This document shows positions 44,177 to 48,351 of a stretch of 48,351 nucleotides of DNA, piece after piece. The number at the start of each line of letters is the position of its first letter. Positions within the stretch are counted from its first letter, which is position 1. The DNA is taken from contig CAKTBJ010000021.1 in assembly GCA_934533075.1 (NCBI GenBank), positions 1 to 48,351 of the forward strand, in the 5' to 3' direction. The translations under genes and the position numbers were made by a program. The notes beneath the pieces are model-generated. The model had not been told where the DNA came from. It saw only the letters and a list, made by a program, of their open reading frames with translations, and ran no database searches. This DNA is from an uncultured Paracoccus sp. (GTDB lineage Bacteria; Pseudomonadota; Alphaproteobacteria; Rhodobacterales; Rhodobacteraceae).

Positions 44177-44647
44177 TTATTCGTAGCGGATCGACAGGAT
44201 TTCATAGCTGCGCTGGCCGCCGGGCGTGGTGACCTCCACGCTGTCGCCCTCGTCCTTGCCGATCAGCGCGCGCGCAAGGGGTGAACGCATGTTCAGCAGC
44301 CCGCGTTCCAGATCGGCCTCGGCCTCGCCGACGATCTGGAAGGTCTTCTCCTCGTCGGTATCCTCGTCGACCAGATGCACGGTGGCGCCGAACTTGACCG
44401 CGCCGGACAGCTGCGCCGGGTCGATCACCTCGGCGCGCGAGATGATGCCCTCCACCTCCTTGATGCGGCCCTCGATGAAGCTCTGCTTTTCGCGGGCGGC
44501 GTGGTATTCGGCGTTTTCCGACAGGTCGCCATGCTCGCGGGCCTCGGCGATCTGCCGGATGACCGCCGGGCGCTCGACCGCGCGCAGGGTTTGCAGTTCC
44601 TCCTCCAGCGCCTTCAGGCCCCTGGGCGTAATCGGCAAGCGTTCCAT
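44177..44647 (-). CDS. greA: Transcription elongation factor GreA
   Basis: The protein has 156 residues from the ATG at 44647; a TTG one codon upstream is less likely. GreA rescues backtracked RNA polymerase by stimulating transcript cleavage. The N-terminal coiled coil carries the acidic tip in AREHGDLSENAEYHAAREKQ (Asp and Glu near residues 41-44), and the C-terminal FKBP-like domain ends with SPLARALIGKDEGD and the family TPGG. It lies downstream of mnmD on the same strand, 211 bp away, with two hairpin elements between. Confidence 0.96.
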   Translation of the reverse strand: MERLPITPRGLKALEEELQTLRAVERPAVIRQIAEAREHGDLSENAEYHAAREKQSFIEGRIKEVEGIISRAEVIDPAQLSGAVKFGATVHLVDEDTDEEKTFQIVGEAEADLERGLLNMRSPLARALIGKDEGDSVEVTTPGGQRSYEILSIRYE

Positions 44648-44683
44648 CAAGTCCCCCGGTCACTACCGTCATAAGTCAAGCGA

Positions 44684-44709
44684 GACCCCCGGCCGGCGGG
44701 CCGGGGGTC
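44684..44709. repeat. Strong hairpin upstream of greA
   Basis: GACCCCCGGCC / GGCCGGGGGTC is an 11-bp perfect stem with a GGCG loop, 37-62 nt before the greA start. No T run follows on either strand. It could end the mnmD transcript or form part of the greA leader. Confidence 0.5.
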
Positions 44710-44791
44710 GGATGCGCGTTCTTGCCGCCAGACTGGCCCGGAACCGCCGGCCTTGCAAGCCTTGCCTGCGCCCGCGCCCGGCGGCCACGCA

Positions 44792-44841
44792 GACTTGTCC
44801 ATGCCCGGAGACCCACGGGAGTCGGAGGGGGTGGGCAAGTC
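44792..44841. repeat. Structured dispersed repeat, copy 2 (50 bp)
   Basis: The outer arms GACTTGTCCAT and GTGGGCAAGTC pair over 11 bp with two wobbles. As in copy 1 (1851-1902), CCC/GGG and GAC/GTC flank a GGA/GGA internal loop. The A-T pair at stem position 6 of copy 1 is G-C here, so pairing is kept. It lies 18 bp from the mnmD stop. The plus-strand orientation matches copy 1, but the flanking genes here are on the minus strand. Confidence 0.75.
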
Positions 44842-44858
44842 GGGCCGCCCCGCGGATG

Positions 44859-45518
44859 CTAGGCGGAAAGGCGCCCCACGCTCATATGCCGCTTGCCGGC
44901 GAAACCGGGCAGGCGGCGCACGGCGAACCCCGCCCCTTCCAGCGCCCGGCGCACATGGCCGGCGGCGGTATAGGTGGCGAAGCTGCCGCCGCCGGCCGTA
45001 TGCGCCGCCACCTGCGCCATCAGCGCATGGCCCCACATCTCCGGGTTGCGGGCCGGCGCGAAACCGTCGAGAAACCACGCATCCGCCCGTCCCGCCCAGC
45101 GCGGCAAGGTGTCGCGGACATCGCCGATGATCAGCTCCACCTCGACCGTCCCCAGCACCAGGCGCGGCCCCTGCGCCAGCCCCGCCCGCAACGCCCCGGC
45201 CAGAGGCGCCAGATCGGGAAAGGCCGCATGCGCGCGCGCCATCTGTGCGGGCGTCATGGGAAAGGCCTCGAAGCTGGTGAAGCGGACGGGCACCGCCGCC
45301 ACCTGCGCCAGCGCCAGCAGGTTCAGCCCGGTGCCGAAGCCCAGTTCCGCGACATGGAACCCCGGCACCAGCCGCGCCGGCAGGTCGTTGCCGGCCAGAA
45401 AGACGTGCCGCGCCTCGTCCAGCCCGCCGCGCAGGCTGAAATAGGGGTCGTCGAAACGGGTCGAGACCGGCGTGCCGTCGGGCCGCCAGTCCAGCGCGGG
45501 CGAGTCGTCCTGTTGCAT
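44859..45518 (-). CDS. mnmD: tRNA 5-methylaminomethyl-2-thiouridine methyltransferase (MnmD, stand-alone MnmC1 domain)
   Basis: The protein has 219 residues. It is the SAM-dependent methyltransferase that makes the last step of the mnm5s2U34 modification. The DUF752 pattern is clear: GNDLPARL, the SAM loop VAELGFGTGLNLLAL, FTSFEAFPM, and the acceptor-site AWFLDGFAPARNPEMW. E. coli fuses this to an FAD oxidoreductase (MnmC), which here is a separate divergent gene at 45573. It shares a 54-bp divergent promoter region with that gene. Confidence 0.93.
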   Translation of the reverse strand: MQQDDSPALDWRPDGTPVSTRFDDPYFSLRGGLDEARHVFLAGNDLPARLVPGFHVAELGFGTGLNLLALAQVAAVPVRFTSFEAFPMTPAQMARAHAAFPDLAPLAGALRAGLAQGPRLVLGTVEVELIIGDVRDTLPRWAGRADAWFLDGFAPARNPEMWGHALMAQVAAHTAGGGSFATYTAAGHVRRALEGAGFAVRRLPGFAGKRHMSVGRLSA

Positions 45519-45572
45519 GGCGCCGGGTTAGCGGGCAAGGGACCCCCGGACAAGATGCGAACGGAGGGCGCC

Positions 45573-46589
45573 ATGCGCCGGATCACCATCATCGGCGCCG
45601 GCATCTTCGGGCTGGCCTGTGCCTATACGTTCGCCCGGCGCGGCGCGGCGGTGCGGGTGATCGAGGCGCGGCATATCGGCGCCGGCGCCTCGGGCGGTCA
45701 GGTCGGCGCGCTCGCCCCCCACGACCCGGCGCGATGGAACGCCAAGAAGCAGATCCAGCTGGAGGCGCTGATCGCCGCCGGCGAGTATTGGGCCGGGGTG
45801 GAGCGCATCGGCGGCATCGCCCCCGGCTGGGCGCGGCTGGGGCGGGTCTGCGCGGCCTCGGGCGATGTCGAGGCGAAGCTGGCCGGTGCCGCAAGCCATT
45901 GGCCCGACGGGTTTTCCCTGCGGCTGGACCGCATCGCCCACCCGCTTCTGGGCGCGGGCGAATACCTGTTCGACACCCTCACCGCCCGCATCTCGCCGCG
46001 CGACGCCTGCGCGGCCCTGGCGGCGGCGATCCGCGCGCAGGGCGGCGTGATCGAGGAAGGTGCCGGCCCGCGGCATCCCGACAGCATCCCCGCCCCCTGC
46101 ATCTGGGCCACCGGGGCCGAGGGCCTGGACATGCTGTCGGCGGACCTCTCCCGCCCGATGGGCCGCGCCGTCAAGGGCCAGTCGGCGGCCTTCCGCCTGC
46201 CGCTGCCCCGCGCGCCGCAGTTGTTCCTCGACGCGCTGCATGTCGTGCCGCATGCGGACGGGACCGTGGCCATCGGCTCCACCACCGAGCGCGACTTCAC
46301 CGACCCCGCGGCCACCGACGCCGGGCTGGACGCGCTGATCGCGCAGGCCCGCGCGCTGTGCCCGCCGCTGGCCGATGCGCCGGTGGCGGAACGCTGGGCC
46401 GGCCTGCGCCCGCGCGCGCAAAGCCGGGCGCCGTTGCTGGGGCCGTGGCCGGGACGCGAGGGGCACTGGGTGGCGAATGGCGGCTTCAAGATCGGGCTGG
46501 CGATGGCCCCCTGGGCGGGCGAGGCGCTGGCCGACTGGATGCTGGCGGGGGATTGCCGCGTGCCCGAGGACTGGCGAAGCGGCGCATGA
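45573..46589 (+). CDS. FAD-dependent oxidoreductase (DAO family, MnmC2-like)
   Basis: The protein has 338 residues from the ATG at 45573, with GGAGGG 4 nt upstream; the ATG at 45555 is less favoured. The N-terminal Rossmann motif is ITIIGAGIFGLACAYTFARR, followed by the conserved acidic residue and GAGASGG, and the C-terminal FAD site is WAGLRPRAQSRAPLLG, then GGFKIGLAMAPWAGE. It resembles the oxidase half of MnmC (which removes carboxymethyl from cmnm5s2U) and also glycine or D-amino acid oxidases. The divergent pairing with mnmD favours the tRNA role. The palindrome at 46590 begins at its stop codon. Confidence 0.85.
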   Translation: MRRITIIGAGIFGLACAYTFARRGAAVRVIEARHIGAGASGGQVGALAPHDPARWNAKKQIQLEALIAAGEYWAGVERIGGIAPGWARLGRVCAASGDVEAKLAGAASHWPDGFSLRLDRIAHPLLGAGEYLFDTLTARISPRDACAALAAAIRAQGGVIEEGAGPRHPDSIPAPCIWATGAEGLDMLSADLSRPMGRAVKGQSAAFRLPLPRAPQLFLDALHVVPHADGTVAIGSTTERDFTDPAATDAGLDALIAQARALCPPLADAPVAERWAGLRPRAQSRAPLLGPWPGREGHWVANGGFKIGLAMAPWAGEALADWMLAGDCRVPEDWRSGA

Positions 46590-46609
46590 GGTGCGTGTGA
46601 ACACGCACC
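46590..46609. repeat. Dispersed 20-bp palindrome, copy 6 (arm variant)
   Basis: GGTGCGTGT and ACACGCACC surround a GA centre. The ninth base of the left arm is T where the other copies have C, and the right arm has the matching A. It begins directly after the TGA of the oxidoreductase gene. Confidence 0.85.
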
Positions 46610-46649
46610 CTGCGTCCTTGCGGTGATCCGGCGCTGTCCGCGCGGGTAG

Positions 46650-46669
46650 GGTGCGTGTTCACACGCACC
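46650..46669. repeat. Dispersed 20-bp palindrome, copy 7 (arm variant)
   Basis: GGTGCGTGT and ACACGCACC surround a TC centre and are preceded by GTAG. It is the inverted partner of copy 6, 40 bp away, and shares the same T/A arm variant, so this pair varies as a unit. It is 55 bp before the MORN gene. Confidence 0.85.
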
Positions 46670-46724
46670 TTTGCCAAGCCGGGCCGCACGCATTACATCA
46701 CCGGGCAAAGCTGGGGGCACGGGC

Positions 46725-48254
46725 ATGGGCAAGCTGGACACAAGGGCGAAAACGACCGGCGGGGCGCTGCCGGCACTGGTTCTGGCCTGCCTCATGCTGG
46801 CGCTGCCGGCCCCGGCGCAGACCGTCCAGCACATGCAATACGACGACGGCGCGGTCTACGAGGGCACCTTCCGCAACGGCGTCCAGCACGGGCGCGGCAG
46901 CTATGTCATGCCCAACGGCTTCCGCTATGAAGGCGACTGGATCGACGGCCAGATCCAGGGCATGGGCAAGGCCACCTATCCCGACGGCTCGGTCTACGAG
47001 GGCCGGTTCGCCGCCGGCCGCCCCGATGGCAAGGGCCGCATCACCTATGCCAATGGCGGCAGCTACGAAGGCGAGTGGACCGAGGGCACCATCACCGGCG
47101 AGGGCGTGGCGCATTATGCCGACGGCTCGGTCTACGAGGGCGGCTTCCTCAATGCCACGCATCACGGCAAGGGCAAGCTGACCACGCCATCGGGCTATCG
47201 CTACGAAGGCGACTGGCTGCGCGGCGTCAAGGAGGGCCAGGCCCGCATCACCTTCGCCGACGGCATGGTCTACGAGGGCGCCATGATCGGCGGCCATTAC
47301 GCCGGGCGCGGGCGGCTGACCCTGCCGGACGGGCGCGTCTATGACGGCAGCTGGACCGCCGGCGCCATGACCGGCAAGGGCAAGCTGACCGACGAGGCGC
47401 GCGGCGAGACCTACGAGGGCGATTTCGTCGACGGGTTGCGGCAGGGCATGGGCCGGCTGACCCTGGCCGACGGCGCCACCTACGAGGGCGGCTTTGCCGC
47501 CGACCGCCGCGAGGGATCGGGCCGGTTCCAGACCCCGGACGGCTTCACCTACGAAGGCGAGTGGCACGGGGGCAGCGCCACGGGCAACGGCCGGATCACC
47601 TGGCCGGACGGCTCGCGCTATGAGGGGGCGGTGGCCGGGATGCAGCCCCACGGCAGGGGCCGCATCACCTACCCGGACGGCGCGTGGTATGACGGCGAAT
47701 GGCGGGACGGGGTGATCTGGGGCCAGGGCCGGGCGCGCTACGCGGACGGCATGGAATACGAGGGCGGCTTCGCGCGCGGCCGCAACGAGGGGCTGGGCCG
47801 GATGAGCCTGCCGGGCGGCTATGTCTATTCCGGTTCGTGGCACGAGGGCCTGCAACATGGCGAGGGCCAGGCCAGCTTCCCCGACGGCTCGGTCTATGTC
47901 GGGTCCTTCGTCGCGGGCGCCCGCGAGGGCCAGGGCAAGCTGACCGCGCCGGACGGGTTCGGTTACGAAGGCGACTGGCTCGCGGGCGAGCCGCACGGGC
48001 AGGGCGTGGCGGTCTATCCGGACGGGGCGCGCTATGAGGGCGGCTTTGCCGGCGGCAAGCGCGAGGGCCAGGGGATCATGATCTATCCCTCCGGCCAGAT
48101 CGAGGCCGGCGACTGGCACGAGGACCGCTTCCAGCGCGACGAGCCGGAGGCGGAGGCCGTGGAGCCGCCCAGCAGCGGGGCCTTGCCCGAGGACAGCGCA
48201 CCGGGGACTTTCGGCGGGGCGATCGTGGTGCCGGAGGGGGCCGGGGCGCCGTAG
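46725..48254 (+). CDS. Secreted MORN-repeat protein (18 repeats)
   Basis: The protein has 509 residues from the ATG at 46725, preceded by GGGGGC; an earlier ATG at 46671 would add 18 residues with no ribosome site. A Sec signal peptide covers about residues 1-32 (LPALVLACLMLALPAPAQ). From about residue 43 there are 18 consecutive MORN repeats of 23 residues, each of the form YEGxWxxGxxxGxGxxxxPDG, plus one degenerate repeat at the end. A Glu/Pro-rich tail of about 45 residues follows. The consensus Tyr-Glu-Gly is YDG, YSG or YVG in four repeats. MORN sheets bind lipids or serve as scaffolds; in bacteria the ligand is seldom known. Export to the periplasm is predicted. Confidence 0.9.
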   Translation: MGKLDTRAKTTGGALPALVLACLMLALPAPAQTVQHMQYDDGAVYEGTFRNGVQHGRGSYVMPNGFRYEGDWIDGQIQGMGKATYPDGSVYEGRFAAGRPDGKGRITYANGGSYEGEWTEGTITGEGVAHYADGSVYEGGFLNATHHGKGKLTTPSGYRYEGDWLRGVKEGQARITFADGMVYEGAMIGGHYAGRGRLTLPDGRVYDGSWTAGAMTGKGKLTDEARGETYEGDFVDGLRQGMGRLTLADGATYEGGFAADRREGSGRFQTPDGFTYEGEWHGGSATGNGRITWPDGSRYEGAVAGMQPHGRGRITYPDGAWYDGEWRDGVIWGQGRARYADGMEYEGGFARGRNEGLGRMSLPGGYVYSGSWHEGLQHGEGQASFPDGSVYVGSFVAGAREGQGKLTAPDGFGYEGDWLAGEPHGQGVAVYPDGARYEGGFAGGKREGQGIMIYPSGQIEAGDWHEDRFQRDEPEAEAVEPPSSGALPEDSAPGTFGGAIVVPEGAGAP

Positions 48255-48267
48255 GGGAAGCGGGTGG

Positions 48268-48281
48268 CCGCCTTGAGGCGG
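48268..48281 (+). terminator. Small hairpin after the MORN gene
   Basis: CCGCCT / AGGCGG is a perfect 6-bp stem with a 2-nt TG spacer, 13 nt after the stop. It lacks a T run. The last 70 bp of the window hold no gene I can support. Confidence 0.3.
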
Positions 48282-48351
48282 GGACCGGAGACCGAGACGC
48301 AGGCCGAGATTGCGAAACTGCCGGGCATGCGGGACTCGCCCAGGCGCGGCG

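Noticed and set aside
46860..48100. Tandem array at DNA level that might be mistaken for a CRISPR or minisatellite
   Set aside because: The 69-bp periodicity is codon-aligned and varies at silent sites, so it is the MORN coding repeat, not a CRISPR.
48083..48328. Minus-strand ORF at the right end of the window
   Set aside because: It overlaps the end of the MORN gene antisense and has no recognisable product or ribosome site.

Overview
The window is high-GC, densely coded alphaproteobacterial chromosome, almost certainly Paracoccus or a close relative in the Rhodobacteraceae. The aa3 oxidase subunit I is 558 residues long and its ligand and channel residues fall at the numbers used for Paracoccus denitrificans (His94, Asp124, His276, Glu278, Tyr280, His325, His326, Lys354, His411, His413). 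A cytochrome c-550 type gene lies just upstream of it, and the locus ctaC-ctaB-small ORF-ctaG-ctaE has the classic Paracoccus layout. No prophage, insertion sequence, CRISPR array or rRNA operon is visible.

Region by region. 1-4462 (+): the end of a TelA protein, a DUF2927 lipoprotein, an SPFH/GYF_2 protein and a zinc-ribbon membrane protein, a likely envelope-stress module. 4499-10408 (-): a DEAD-box RNA helicase, then the coupled set valS, sugar kinase, dtd. 10640-13680: a PLP-dependent ornithine/lysine-type decarboxylase and a divergent metF/metR pair. 14052-16799 (-): dprA and tldD. 17049-24637 (+): the ctaC-ctaB-ORF-ctaG-ctaE-surf1 oxidase cluster running into thrC, an M16 peptidase and a GNAT acetyltransferase, then an FAD-linked oxidase to 26056. 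26436-28372 (-): fmt with two peptide deformylase genes, one with altered active-site motifs. 28457-30972 (+): a MalY/PatB C-S lyase, an L,D-transpeptidase and a proteasome-like Anbu protease. 31408-31602 (+): an isolated DUF1127 gene. 31852-34894 (-): DUF2244, ctaD and cycA. Then lipB (-), a tRNA-Leu(GAG) (+), ltaE (-), and a tightly coupled minus-strand set dac, tmk, (mini-ORF), holB, tatD, MBL hydrolase, AEC transporter. 42769-44647 (-): two proteins of unknown function and greA. 44859-46589: a divergent pair encoding the two halves of MnmC. 46725-48254 (+): a secreted protein of 18 MORN repeats.

Functionally, respiration dominates: the cta genes supply subunits I, II and III, heme O synthesis (CtaB), copper delivery (CtaG), SURF1 assembly, and cytochrome c-550 as electron donor, split between two loci about 15 kb apart. 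Translation and tRNA quality genes (valS, dtd, fmt, def, mnmD, tRNA-Leu) and replication or competence genes (dprA, holB, tmk) make up most of the rest.

The most unusual content is non-coding. Seven copies of a 20-bp palindrome (9-bp arms around a 2-nt centre, usually preceded by GTAG) occur mostly as inverted pairs at gene ends; one pair brackets a small AT-rich membrane-protein gene. Two copies of a roughly 50-bp element fold into the same stem with paired substitutions and a conserved GGA/GGA internal loop. The 1475-2031 gap is packed with inverted repeats. Calls rest on reading the sequence and on recalled family motifs; no database search was run.
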